A stretch of DNA of 64,000 nt, taken from assembly GCF_037027445.1 (NCBI RefSeq), contig NZ_JBANDL010000002.1:2666001-2730000 (forward strand), read 5' to 3'. The stretch comes from Lysobacter firmicutimachus. Its GTDB lineage: Bacteria; Pseudomonadota; Gammaproteobacteria; Xanthomonadales; Xanthomonadaceae. Position 1 is the first letter of the stretch. Every line of letters starts with the position of its first letter. The notes under the pieces were generated by a model. It searched no databases. It saw nothing but the letters and a program-made list of their open reading frames with translations, and was not told the DNA's origin. A program made the position numbers and the translations under genes. Shown here one piece after another: positions 17,986 through 26,540 of this stretch.

Positions 17986-18995
17986 GCCGTCGTCGTTCGC
18001 GTATTTCCGCACTGAGCCTGGCGCTGTGCGCCGCCGGCCTGGCACCCGGCCTGGCCGCGGCGCAATCGGCGCACGCCGGGCACGCTCCGCAACAGACTGA
18101 CGCGCCCGCTGCGCAATCGGCCGAAGTCGATCATTCGAAGATGGATCATTCGAAGATGGGCCACGGCGAAGGCGACCCTTCGCAGACGGATCACTCGAAG
18201 ATGGGTCACGGCGAGGCCGATCATTCGAAGATGGGCCACGGCGTAGCCGATGGCTCGCCCGCCGCGGCCGCGGTTGCCGGCGAACCGCGCGAGCCGATTC
18301 CGGTGCCGACCGAGGCCGACCGCGCCGCGGCGTTTCCGCCGCTGCAGCACCACATGCAGCACGCGCCCGCGGTCAATCACTATCTGTTGTTCAACCGGCT
18401 CGAATCGGTCGAGGCCGAGCACGGCGGCGCCCAGGCCTGGGAAGCGCAGGGCTGGATCGGCACCGACACCGATCGGCTGTGGCTGCGCAGCGAAGGCGAG
18501 CGCGAGCACGGCAGCACCGAATCGGCCGATCTGGAAGTGCTGTACGGCCGCGCGATCTCGCCATGGTGGGATGCGGTAGTCGGCATCAAGCACGACTTCC
18601 GCCCCGAGTCGTCGCAGAGCTGGGCCGCGTTCGGCGTGCAGGGCTTGTCGCCGTACAAGTTCGAAGTGGCCGCGACCGCCTATGTCGGCGAATCCGGACG
18701 CACCGCGCTCAACCTGGAAGCCGAGTACGAACTGCTGTTGACCAATCGGCTGATCCTGCAGCCGCTGATCGAGGTCGACCTGAACGGCAAGGACGACGCG
18801 CGGCGCGGGGTCGGCCGCGGGCTGAGCACGGTCGAAGCCGGCCTGCGCCTGCGCTACGAGTTCAGCCGCCGCTTCGCGCCGTACATCGGCCTGAGCCGCG
18901 AGCGCGCCTTCGGCGACACCGCCGATTACCGGCGCGCCGACGGCGAGGACGTGGACGACACCCGATTCGTCGCCGGCATCCGGCTCTGGTTCTGA
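17982..18995 (+). CDS. copB: Outer-membrane copper resistance protein CopB
   Basis: The product has 337 residues. A signal peptide (ISALSLALCAAGLAPGLAAA) is followed by a short metal-binding stretch with four DHSKM units and several MGHGE repeats, between residues 45 and 88. From about residue 130 to the C-terminal Phe the sequence alternates like an outer-membrane beta-barrel and ends in GIRLWF, with an aromatic C-terminus. PLQHHMQHAPAVNHYLLFNR and WWDAVVGIKHDFRP are characteristic of CopB/PcoB. The start ATG overlaps the copA stop. CopB is thought to bind or move copper at the outer membrane. Confidence 0.95.
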   Translation: MSRRRSRISALSLALCAAGLAPGLAAAQSAHAGHAPQQTDAPAAQSAEVDHSKMDHSKMGHGEGDPSQTDHSKMGHGEADHSKMGHGVADGSPAAAAVAGEPREPIPVPTEADRAAAFPPLQHHMQHAPAVNHYLLFNRLESVEAEHGGAQAWEAQGWIGTDTDRLWLRSEGEREHGSTESADLEVLYGRAISPWWDAVVGIKHDFRPESSQSWAAFGVQGLSPYKFEVAATAYVGESGRTALNLEAEYELLLTNRLILQPLIEVDLNGKDDARRGVGRGLSTVEAGLRLRYEFSRRFAPYIGLSRERAFGDTADYRRADGEDVDDTRFVAGIRLWF

Positions 18996-19005
18996 CGAGG
19001 ACGCC

Positions 19006-19917
19006 ATGAACAACACGCTACGCAATACGCTGCGGCTCGGCGCCGCGGCGACGGCCGCGCTCGGCCTCGGCGCGGCAGCGCTATGGGCCGGGCTGTACGA
19101 CGTCGGCGCCGACGCGCCGCACACGCGCCCGGTCTACGCCCTGCTGGACTACGCACGCGAACGTTCGGTCGCCGTGCGCGCTCGCGAACTGTCGGTCCCG
19201 ACGCTGGACGACGCCGAACGCATCCGCCAGGGCGCCGGCAACTACGAGGCCATGTGCGCAGGCTGCCACCTCGCTCCCGGCCGCGGTCCGACCGAACTCT
19301 CGCGCGGGCTGTATCCGGCGCCGCCGAACCTGAGCCGGCATTCGGTCGACCCGGCCCAGGCGTTCTGGACCATCCGCCACGGCATCAAGGCTTCGGGCAT
19401 GCCGGCCTGGGGCGCGAGCATGGACGAGGCGCACCTGTGGAATCTGGTCGCATTCGTGCGCCGCATGCCGCGCATGGACGCGGCCGAGTATCGCGACTGG
19501 ATCGAGCGCAGCGACGGGCATTCGCACGGCGGCGGCGAAACCGCCGGCGCGGGTTCCGGCCACGCCGGTCCCGGACATGCCTACCCGGCGCACGCCCACT
19601 CGGAGCAGGCCGACGCCAGGAGGGGCGATTCCGCGAGCGCCGACCCGGCGGGCCACGCCGCCATGACGCATCCCGCAGCGAAACCGCGCCGGCCGGCGAC
19701 GGCGGCTTCGCCGCAGGCCGCACCGGCGGCACCGCCGCCGCCCTCGCCCTCCGATACCGCCGCCGCGAGCGCACACGGACACGACGGACACGGCGGAAAC
19801 CCTGCTCATCCTCCCAAGCCCGCGCCGGCTCGCTCTGGCCCGACGCCCTCAACGCAGCCCCCGAGCGATGTCGAAACCACGCCCGCCGACCATGAAGCAC
19901 ACTCGCATCGGCACTGA
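19006..19917 (+). CDS. Membrane-anchored c-type cytochrome with His-rich tail
   Basis: The product has 303 residues. Residues 10-32 form a signal or anchor. The haem site CAGCH is at 84-88 and the likely axial Met is in GMPAWG at 131-136, giving a class I cytochrome c domain that ends near residue 165. The rest, about 140 residues, is a low-complexity tail rich in His, Ala, Pro and Gly (DGHSHGGGE, HAGPGHAYPAHAHSEQ, HGHDGHGG, HEAHSHRH). The gene begins 10 bases after copB with a good ribosome site (GAGG). The tail suggests metal binding, and the position suggests electron transfer during copper oxidation. Both are inferences. Confidence 0.85.
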   Translation: MNNTLRNTLRLGAAATAALGLGAAALWAGLYDVGADAPHTRPVYALLDYARERSVAVRARELSVPTLDDAERIRQGAGNYEAMCAGCHLAPGRGPTELSRGLYPAPPNLSRHSVDPAQAFWTIRHGIKASGMPAWGASMDEAHLWNLVAFVRRMPRMDAAEYRDWIERSDGHSHGGGETAGAGSGHAGPGHAYPAHAHSEQADARRGDSASADPAGHAAMTHPAAKPRRPATAASPQAAPAAPPPPSPSDTAAASAHGHDGHGGNPAHPPKPAPARSGPTPSTQPPSDVETTPADHEAHSHRH

Positions 19918-20058
19918 ATGCGCCCTCCGGTCTGTGTAACGCCCCCGGCCGCGGCGATCCGGCATCGCCGCGGCCGACCGGCGCCGATCTTTGGGGCGAC
20001 GAGGCCGACAGGCTATGATCCCCCGCAGGACGATCCGGCCCGAGTCGAGGAGCACGCC

Positions 20059-20487
20059 ATGTCGATCACCTCCAAGGCCCGCCGCGACGCCAAGAAGCGC
20101 AAGCTGGCCAAGGCGCGCAGCGCGCCGCCGCCGGGCCCCGGCATCGAACCCCATGCCGAGCTGCGCGACGACGCCGGCCGCCTGCTCGGCGGCATCGTGC
20201 GTCGTGAAGGCGAATGGACCCTGGGCCTGGGCGGCCGCATCGTCGGCGGCTCGGAAAGCGCCGCGCGCGTGCTGGCCCTGCTCGAGCGTGCCGCCAGCCT
20301 GCACCGCCGCGAAGGCCGCGAAGTCAGCCTGGGCTGCTCGCCGGCGCTGCGCCGCGCCGCCGACAGCGAAGTCGCCGAACGCGGAATCAGCTTCGAACAA
20401 TTCCGCGCCGAACTCGAACGCGAACTGGCGCTGGAACCCGACCCGCAACACGGCGGGCTCGGCGCCGCCGACGGCGTGCGCCACTGA
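20059..20487 (+). CDS. Small basic-N-terminal protein, unknown family
   Basis: The product has 142 residues from the ATG at 20059, preceded by GAGGAG. The N-terminus is strongly basic (SKARRDAKKRKLAKARS). The middle part (GRLLGGIVRREGEWTLGLGGRIVGGSESAARVLALLERAASLH) looks like a small alpha/beta domain, and the acidic C-terminus contains FEQFRAELERELALEPD. I do not recognise the family. There is no signal peptide, so it is expected in the cytoplasm, and the basic head could bind nucleic acid. It lies between the copper cluster and an oxidoreductase gene on the same strand, about 140 and 100 bases away. Confidence 0.7.
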   Translation: MSITSKARRDAKKRKLAKARSAPPPGPGIEPHAELRDDAGRLLGGIVRREGEWTLGLGGRIVGGSESAARVLALLERAASLHRREGREVSLGCSPALRRAADSEVAERGISFEQFRAELERELALEPDPQHGGLGAADGVRH

Positions 20488-20587
20488 TCCGCTGCGGCGC
20501 GCTTGCGCCGCGCCCCGCCGCCGCAATCACTCCGCGCTGACGCCGCAGCGGTTTTGCTGGGCGCATGCCCCGGATGCAGCGCCGGTC

Positions 20588-21802
20588 ATGATGGACCTCA
20601 AGAGCGGCACCCCGTACTGGGCGATCCGCAACGGCCTGATGCACGCGTTTCCGCCGCTGCGGCAGGACCTGCGCTGCGAGGTCGCGGTGATCGGGGGCGG
20701 CATCAGCGGCGCCCTGATCGCCGACGAACTGGCCGCGCACGGCATCGAAACCGCGCTGTTCGAGCAGCGCGACATCGGTTGGGGCAGCACCGCCGCCAGC
20801 ACCGCCCTGCTCCAGTACGAAATCGACACGCCCTTGCTCGAGCTGTGCCGGCGCTACGGACAAGACGCGGCGGTCGCCGCGTACCGCGCCTGCGCCGACG
20901 CCATCCCGGCCCTGCAATCGGTCGCGCACGGCCTGCGCGACGTCGATTTCGCCCGCTGCGACAGCCTGTACTACGCCAGCAAGCCGCGCCATTGCAATGC
21001 CTTGCGCGATGAGGCCGCGTTACGGCTGCGCCACGGCCTGAAGCTGCGCTGGCTCGACGCCGGCGAACTCGCCGCCGGTTACGGCCTGCGCGCGCCCGGC
21101 GCCATCCTCAGCGCCTGCGCCGCGCGGGTCGACCCGTATCGGATGACCCTGCGCCTGCTGGCCCGCCTGCAACGGCGCGGCATCGCCGTGCACGACCGCA
21201 CCCGCCTGGAGCTCGTGCGCGCGGGATCGCGGTCGGTCGAACTGCGCAGTCAGGACGGCTTGCGCGTGCGGGCCGGTCATGCGGTGATCGCCGCCGGTTA
21301 TGCCGGCCAGCATTGGATCCGTCAGCGCCTGGCGCGCAACCGCAGCAGCTACGCCTTCGTCACCGATCCGCTCGACGAGGCCATGCTCGACGGCCTGCGC
21401 GACACCCTGGTCTGGGAAACCGCGCGGCCGTACCTGTACCTGCGCTCCACCGGCGACGGTCGCCTGCTGGTCGGCGGCGCGGACGATGCGGTCGACCGGC
21501 CCGCCCGCCGCGACCGGCGGGTGCCGGACAAAGCGAAAAAACTGGTCGAAGCGGTCGCGCATCGCTTCCCGCGGCTGGCCCTGCAGCCGGTCTTCGCCTG
21601 GGGCGGCACTTTCGCCGAAACCGCCGACGGCCTGCCCTGGTTCGGCGCGCACCCGCAGCACGGCCCGCGGGTCTTGTTCGCGATGGCCTACGGCGGCAAC
21701 GGCATCACCTACAGCATGATCGGCGCCGGCCTGCTGCGCGCGGCGATCGAACGCCGCGCGCATCCGCTGGCGCAGTTGTTCTCGTTCGAACGATCGCGTT
21801 GA
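20588..21802 (+). CDS. FAD-dependent oxidoreductase, DAO family
   Basis: The product has 404 residues. VAVIGGGISGALIADELA (33-50) is the dinucleotide-binding GxGxxG motif, and ALFEQRDIGWGSTAASTALL follows as in glycine oxidase/sarcosine oxidase-like DAO enzymes. VIAAGYAGQHWI and the late GGTFAETADGLPWFG and AMAYGGNGITYSMIGAGLL blocks are the C-terminal FAD contacts. The substrate is probably an amine or amino acid, but no specific one can be named. Two start codons, 20588 and 20591, are adjacent; the first is used here. No signal peptide. Confidence 0.88.
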   Translation: MMDLKSGTPYWAIRNGLMHAFPPLRQDLRCEVAVIGGGISGALIADELAAHGIETALFEQRDIGWGSTAASTALLQYEIDTPLLELCRRYGQDAAVAAYRACADAIPALQSVAHGLRDVDFARCDSLYYASKPRHCNALRDEAALRLRHGLKLRWLDAGELAAGYGLRAPGAILSACAARVDPYRMTLRLLARLQRRGIAVHDRTRLELVRAGSRSVELRSQDGLRVRAGHAVIAAGYAGQHWIRQRLARNRSSYAFVTDPLDEAMLDGLRDTLVWETARPYLYLRSTGDGRLLVGGADDAVDRPARRDRRVPDKAKKLVEAVAHRFPRLALQPVFAWGGTFAETADGLPWFGAHPQHGPRVLFAMAYGGNGITYSMIGAGLLRAAIERRAHPLAQLFSFERSR

Positions 21803-21839
21803 GGCGGTAACGGCGCGCTCGCGCCGGCCCCTGCCCGGA

Positions 21840-22255
21840 TCAGCGTTCGGCCGGCGCGAACTCGGCGAAGGCCGGATGGCCCTCGGCGGCCGCGTGCACC
21901 TGGGCGGCGGCCGTCGGTCTCCACGGTCGCGCCGCCCGCGATGCGCTGGCGGCGGATCTGCGCAGGCGGCACCGAGGCCAGGAGGGTGAAATTCACCCGG
22001 CCAGTGGATCCACTCCAGCGAGCTCGCGGCTACGTCCAGCGATCGCAGCGCGATCCGGCTCGCGCCGATGCGGGGGGCGGCATCGCCGGCGAACACCGGG
22101 ACCGCGTCGTCGGTGCCGGCGCCAGGCGAGCCGGCGCTGGGGGCCTTGAGCAGCGCGTTCGCGCTCGTGCGAGGGTTTCAGCCACGCCACCTGGCAGCAG
22201 GCGTTTTCGTCATCTCGGGCCACCGGGGTGGGCATGGCGCGCACGAACACGCGAT
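21840..22255 (-). pseudogene. Apparent frameshifted gene remnant, family unknown
   Basis: On the minus strand, stretches with normal coding composition occur in different frames in succession. They are MPTPVARDDENACCQVAWLK from about 22234, then LKAPSAGSPGAGTDDAVP with RIALRSLDVAASSLEWIHW, then NFTLLASVPPAQIRRQRIAG, and finally VHAAAEGHPAFAEFAPAER ending in TGA at 21840. No single frame spans them, so at least two or three shifts would be needed. It is either a decayed gene or, less likely, a gene with sequencing errors. I could not assign the family. Confidence 0.35.
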
Positions 22256-22299
22256 CGGCGTCGCGTTCCGCCGCACGGTTCGCAATCGCGGCCGAGACG

Positions 22300-22327
22300 A
22301 CGACGGGCCGCTTGCGCGGCCCGTCGT
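22300..22327 (-). terminator. Perfect 12-bp hairpin downstream of the OmpA-type lipoprotein gene
   Basis: ACGACGGGCCGC (22300-22311) pairs perfectly with GCGGCCCGTCGT (22316-22327) around TTGC. It lies about 85 bases after the lipoprotein stop codon. There is no clear T-run on either strand, so it is a likely transcript end or stability element rather than a textbook terminator. Confidence 0.5.
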
Positions 22328-22413
22328 GTACTTCGCATCGCGTTGATCCCGCCGGTCGCGGACGCGGACGCGGCGGTCGGGCTCCGTGGATCAACTCAGC
22401 ACGGTTCGCTCGC

Positions 22414-23151
22414 TCAGGAACGCACCGGCACCAGGGTGATTTCGACCCGGCGGTTCTGCGCCCGGCCGGCCTCGGTGTCGTTGCTGGCGATCGGCCGGGT
22501 CTTGCCGGCACCGGTAAGGATGAAGCGATCGCGCATCAGGCCCTTGGACATCAGGTAATTGCCGACGCTGGCGGCGCGCTGTTCGGACAGGCGCTGATTG
22601 ACCGCGTCGGTGCCGATGCTGTCGGTGTGGCCGGCGACCTCGACGATGGTCTGGTTGTACTCGGTCAGGGTGCCGGCGACGTTGTCGAGCACCGGATAGA
22701 ACTGCGGGTCGAGGTTGGCGCTGTTGAAGGCGAAGGTGATGTTGCTCGGCATGTTCAGGGTGATGTTGTCGCCGTTGCGGACCACGTCGACGCCGGTGCC
22801 GGCCATGCGTTCGCGCAGCGCACGCTCCTGGCGGTCCTGGTAGTTGCCGATCGCGCCGCCGGCCAGGCCGCCGACGCCGGCGCCGATCAGGGCGCGCTGG
22901 CGACGCTCGGTGGCGTCGTCGCCGCTGAGCAGACCGGCAGCGACGCCGGCCAGGGCGCCGATCAACGCGCCCTTCTGGGTCTTGCTCATGCCGCCCTGCT
23001 GCTGCGGCGGCGGGTTTTGATTCGGATAGCTCTGATTCGGATAGGGCTGCTGCGGCTGTCCGCCGTAGTAACCGCCTCCGCCGGTCGCGCAGCCGGCGAG
23101 CATCGCAGTCATGGTGGCGGCGGCCAGGGCGAGCTTGATCTGGGTTTTCAT
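22414..23151 (-). CDS. OmpA-family peptidoglycan-associated lipoprotein with glycine zipper (YiaD-like)
   Basis: The product has 245 residues. A lipoprotein signal ends at LAGC with Cys21. It is followed by a Gly/Pro/Gln-rich linker (GGGGYYGGQPQQPYPNQ), then a glycine-zipper membrane segment (KGALIGALAGVAAGLLSGD and RALIGAGVGGLAGGAIGNY, residues about 60-105). The C-terminal OmpA domain has FAFNSANLDPQFYPVLDNVA, VEVAGHTDSIGTDAVNQRLS and RAASVGNYLMSKG, with NRRVEITLVP at the end. The fold anchors the outer membrane to peptidoglycan. The start has AGGAA just upstream. The gene is monocistronic as far as seen. Confidence 0.92.
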   Translation of the reverse strand: MKTQIKLALAAATMTAMLAGCATGGGGYYGGQPQQPYPNQSYPNQNPPPQQQGGMSKTQKGALIGALAGVAAGLLSGDDATERRQRALIGAGVGGLAGGAIGNYQDRQERALRERMAGTGVDVVRNGDNITLNMPSNITFAFNSANLDPQFYPVLDNVAGTLTEYNQTIVEVAGHTDSIGTDAVNQRLSEQRAASVGNYLMSKGLMRDRFILTGAGKTRPIASNDTEAGRAQNRRVEITLVPVRS

Positions 23152-23277
23152 GGACGTTCCTCGGGCGGTGGCTGCGTTACGTGCGCGCTCAAACTAATCA
23201 CGCCGCCGTCGCGGGCGGGTGACGAGCGCGCGCGGCGCTGCGCCGCGATTCAGCTTGCGAGGAGGCGTACCGACCGC

Positions 23278-24765
23278 TCAGGCGACGACCGGCTCCGGCA
23301 TCAGGGCATCGGCGCCGGCTGCGTCCAGGGTCACGTCCCAATTGCCCATCAGCGCCAGGTACAGCAGCTTGTCGAATTCGCTGCCGAAACGCTGGATCAC
23401 CGCGTCCGGGTCGGGGATCAGCTTGCCGTCGGCGATCAGGCCGAAATGAACCTTGCCGTTGTAGCTGAGGATCGAGATGCCGACGCCGATCGAGCCGGTC
23501 TGCGGCACCCAGAACATCATCCCGTCGAGCCGGCAACCGGCCAGGTACAGCGGCTGCTGCGGCCCGGGCACGTTGGTCGCCACGGCGGTGGCCTTGCGGC
23601 TGAACAGCTCCAGCGCCAGCCCCTGCACCTGCGACGGCGCCATGCCGAGCGCCGCCAAAAGGCCAAATGCAACAATGGCTTGGCGTGAGTTCTTGAGGTT
23701 ATTCATACACTCGGCGACCCGCTCGACCCGGCGGATCGGGTTGTCCTCGCCGACCGGCAGGTCGAGGAATACCAGGCCGAAATGGTTGCCGAGCTTGCGC
23801 GCGTGCTCGAGCGGACGCAGGTTGACCGGCACGGTGGCGCGCAGGGTCAGGCCGTCGACCTGGTCGCCGCGTTCGATCATGTAGCTGCGCAGGGCGCCGG
23901 CCGCGGTCGCCATCAGCACGTCGTTGACCGTGCAGTCGCAGGCGCGCCCGACCGCCTTGACCTCTTCCAGGTCCAGCGGCTCGGCCCAGGCCACTCGCTT
24001 GCTGACCCCGAGCTTGCCGCGCAGCAGCGACGGCGGATCGTCCGACAGCGACAGAGCGTGCAGCAGTTCGCGCGCGATCTCGCCGCCCTCCTTGGCCAGC
24101 ATCGCCGCCAGGGTCGGGTCGCGGTACATCTCCATGCCCTTCTCGACCACCTTGCTGCCGAGCTTCATGTAGCGGTCGACCGCACCGACCCGGCGGGCGA
24201 CATCGACGCCGTCCTGCTTGAGCCAGGCCTGGGCCAGATCGCTGCCCTTGGCCGGCTGCGCGGTGGTGTCGGTCAGCGACAACAGCACCTGCACCAGGGC
24301 GATGCCGTCGGCGTAACTGTGATGGATGCGGGCGACCAGGGCCGAGCCGCCGTTGTATCGCTCGACCAGATGGAACTGCCACAGCGGCCGGCTGCCGTCG
24401 AGCGGACTGGACGCGAGCTGGCTGACGAAGCGCTCCAGCGCGCGCTTGCCGCCGCGCCCCGGCAGCGCGGTGTGCTGCACGTGCCAGTCGATATCGAAAT
24501 CGTCGTCGGTCTGCCAATACGCGCCGGCGGCGGTGTCGACCGCCTTCTGCCGGAACCGGGTATAGGCCAGGAAGCGCTGCTTGACCACGCGCTTGAGCGC
24601 CTCGACCGACATCGGCTCGGCGAACATCAGCACGCCGGTGATCATCATCGGGTTGGTCGGGCGCTCCATCCGCAGCCAGGCCGTATCGACCCGCGACATC
24701 GGTTCGCGCCGAGCGCGCTTGCGCGATTGCGTCGCCGATCCCGATCCCGCCTCTGCCTTGGCCAT
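23278..24765 (-). CDS. Wax ester synthase / diacylglycerol acyltransferase (WS/DGAT)
   Basis: The product has 495 residues from the ATG at 24765, which has GGGGAGGA upstream; a further ATG at 24798 lacks one. HHSYADG (148-154) is the HHxxxDG acyltransferase active site. SRVDTAWLRMERPTNPMMIT near the N-terminus and VPVNLRPLEHARKLGNHFG plus ATNVPGPQQPLYLAG later are WS/DGAT family blocks. These enzymes join acyl-CoA to fatty alcohols or diacylglycerol to make storage lipid, at the cytoplasmic side of the membrane. The basic head (TQSRKRARREP) may help binding to membrane. No other lipid gene lies next to it. Confidence 0.93.
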   Translation of the reverse strand: MAKAEAGSGSATQSRKRARREPMSRVDTAWLRMERPTNPMMITGVLMFAEPMSVEALKRVVKQRFLAYTRFRQKAVDTAAGAYWQTDDDFDIDWHVQHTALPGRGGKRALERFVSQLASSPLDGSRPLWQFHLVERYNGGSALVARIHHSYADGIALVQVLLSLTDTTAQPAKGSDLAQAWLKQDGVDVARRVGAVDRYMKLGSKVVEKGMEMYRDPTLAAMLAKEGGEIARELLHALSLSDDPPSLLRGKLGVSKRVAWAEPLDLEEVKAVGRACDCTVNDVLMATAAGALRSYMIERGDQVDGLTLRATVPVNLRPLEHARKLGNHFGLVFLDLPVGEDNPIRRVERVAECMNNLKNSRQAIVAFGLLAALGMAPSQVQGLALELFSRKATAVATNVPGPQQPLYLAGCRLDGMMFWVPQTGSIGVGISILSYNGKVHFGLIADGKLIPDPDAVIQRFGSEFDKLLYLALMGNWDVTLDAAGADALMPEPVVA

Positions 24766-24830
24766 GCGTCCTCCCCGGATGTCCGGCGAGTGAATCATGC
24801 GGTCGCGGGAGCGGTCAACGCGCTTGCTCG

Positions 24831-24917
24831 GGATTAGAGATTCGGGATTCGGGATTGGCTAAAGCGGGATCGTCTGCTCTTGCTCGACGAATCCCAAATC
24901 CCCAATCACGAATCCCG
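24831..24917. repeat. Inverted GGGATTCGGGATT-type repeat overlapping the photolyase stop codon
   Basis: GGGATTAGAGATTCGGGATT with CGGGATTGG at 24831-24858 is answered by CGAATCCCAAATCCCC and CACGAATCCCGG at 24888-24917. The two arms can pair over a 30-base centre. The second arm contains the photolyase stop codon, so the last residues of that protein (GRDS) are encoded by the repeat. The same motif occurs at 34814 and 48775. Confidence 0.75.
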
Positions 24918-26336
24918 GCCCCGATAGGCCTGCAACGCCGCATCCCGCCCCGCGGCCAGGTCGACCAGGGGCTGCGGCGGGTAGTCGGGGGCGACGCGGC
25001 GCAGGCGGGCGGGGTCTTGCCAGGGGGCGAAGCGCAACGGCAGCGGCAGCGGCGCCAGTTCCGGCAGCCAGCGCGCGATGTAGGCGCCGTCGGGGTCGAA
25101 CTTCTCGGCCTGGGTCACCGGGTTGAAGATGCGGAAGTACGGTGCGGCGTCGGCGCCGGTGCCGGCGACCCACTGCCAGCCCAGGGTGTTGTTGGCCAGG
25201 TCGGCGTCGACCAGGGTGTCCCAGAACCAGCGCGCGCCGTGGCGCCAGTGGTAGCGCAGATGCTTGGTCAGATAGCTGGCGACGATCATGCGCACGCGGT
25301 TGTGCATCCAGCCGGTGGCCCACAGCTCGCGCAGGCCGGCGTCGACGATCGGCACGCCGGTGCGGCCCTGTTGCCAGGCTTCCAGCTTGAGCGGCGACAA
25401 CCGCGCCCAGGCGAAGTCGTTGAAGCGCGGATTGAAGTTCTGCTCCGGGGTGTCCGGGAAGTGATGCAGCAGGTGGTGGGCGAACTCGCGCCAGCCCAGC
25501 TCGCGGATCGCCGCGTCGACGTCGCCCGCGTTGCCGGCGTTGCGTTCGGCCTGCAGCGCCGCGACCGCGCGCCAGGGCGCGATCTCGCCGAAGTGCAGAT
25601 GCGGCGACAGGCGCGAGGTGCCGACCCGGTCGGGCCGGTCGCGTTGCTGCGCGTAACCGCGCAGTGCGCCTTCGACGAAGGTATCCAGCGCCGCCTGCGC
25701 CCCGCCCTCGCCCGGCGTCCAGTGCGGCCAGAACGAGGCGTCCCAGTCCAACGCCGGCGCCAGCTTGAGCGCCGCCAGCGGCACGCCCTCCGGCCCCTCG
25801 GCAACGTCCGGCAGCGACGCCGGCGCCGGCCAGCAGGCCGCATCTCGCCAGTCCGCCAGCGCGGCGCGCCAGAACGGGGTGAACACCTTGAACGGCCCGC
25901 CCTGCTTGGTGCGCAACGTCCACGGCTCGAACAACAACGCGCTGTTGTGGCTTTCGGCCCGCACGCCCATGCGCCGCAGCGCCTGCTTGATGCGGGTGTC
26001 GCGACGCTCGATGTACGGCTCGTAGCGCCGGTTCCAGAACACCGCGCGCGCGCCCATCGCCAGCACCAGCGACTGCAGGGTCGCCAGACTGGGGCCGAAG
26101 AAATGCCGCAGGTGCGAACCGCGCTTGCGCAAGTCCGCGTCCAGCGCGGCCAGTGCGCGATGGCGCCAGGCGTCGGAGGCCGCCCCGGGACGCCAACTGC
26201 CGTGCTCGTCGGGAGCATGGATATAGACCGGCACCGGCGCATAGCCGGCCTCGAGCGCGGCGCGCAAGGCCGGGTTGTCGGCCAGGCGCAGGTCGTTGCG
26301 GAACCACACCAGGGCGACGGGCGGAGCGTCGGGCAT
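24906..26336 (-). CDS. phrB: Deoxyribodipyrimidine photolyase, class I CPD type
   Basis: The product has 476 residues from the ATG at 26336 (MPDAPPVALVWFRNDLRL). The N-terminal photolyase domain contains the antenna-pigment fold, and FWNRRYEPYIERRDTRIKQA is its C-terminal edge. The FAD domain has TSRLSPHLHFGEIAPW, ELGWREFAHHLLHHFP, TGVPIVDAGLRELWATGWMHNRVRMI and DADLANNTLGWQWVAGTG. These are the conserved blocks for FAD and the electron-transfer tryptophans. The enzyme splits cyclobutane pyrimidine dimers using blue light. The C-terminus runs into an intergenic repeat. About 200 bases separate it from the protease gene upstream. Confidence 0.97.
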   Translation of the reverse strand: MPDAPPVALVWFRNDLRLADNPALRAALEAGYAPVPVYIHAPDEHGSWRPGAASDAWRHRALAALDADLRKRGSHLRHFFGPSLATLQSLVLAMGARAVFWNRRYEPYIERRDTRIKQALRRMGVRAESHNSALLFEPWTLRTKQGGPFKVFTPFWRAALADWRDAACWPAPASLPDVAEGPEGVPLAALKLAPALDWDASFWPHWTPGEGGAQAALDTFVEGALRGYAQQRDRPDRVGTSRLSPHLHFGEIAPWRAVAALQAERNAGNAGDVDAAIRELGWREFAHHLLHHFPDTPEQNFNPRFNDFAWARLSPLKLEAWQQGRTGVPIVDAGLRELWATGWMHNRVRMIVASYLTKHLRYHWRHGARWFWDTLVDADLANNTLGWQWVAGTGADAAPYFRIFNPVTQAEKFDPDGAYIARWLPELAPLPLPLRFAPWQDPARLRRVAPDYPPQPLVDLAAGRDAALQAYRGRDS

Positions 26337-26410
26337 GCGGCGGCGAGCGGCGTCAGGGACCGGCAGTATGCATGAGCGAGGAAAAAGTGGAGAGGAGCGG
26401 AAACGAAACA

Positions 26411-26450
26411 GGGACGGAGGGGGCAAGCGATGCTTGATCCCCTCCGCCCC
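26411..26450. other. Imperfect inverted repeat between protease and photolyase genes
   Basis: GGACGGAGGGGGCAAGC is followed at once by a complementary GCTTGATCCCCTCCGCCC. The arms can pair over most of their length with two small mismatches. It lies in the 200-base gap that is 3' of the protease gene and 5' of the photolyase gene. It may be part of the protease transcript end. Confidence 0.45.
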
Positions 26451-26509
26451 CGGCACGTCCCCTAACCCATCGACGCCAGGAACGAGCGTGGCGTAGCCGC
26501 CGGTTCCTC

Positions 26510-26533
26510 CGAGGCGGCGCAGCCGCCGCCTCG
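26510..26533 (-). terminator. Hairpin just after the subtilase stop codon
   Basis: CGAGGCGGC (26510-26518) pairs with GCCGCCTCG (26525-26533) over a 6-base loop, starting 7 bases after the protease stop. No T-run is present, so termination is probable but not certain. Confidence 0.5.
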
Positions 26534-26540
26534 TTTCAGC

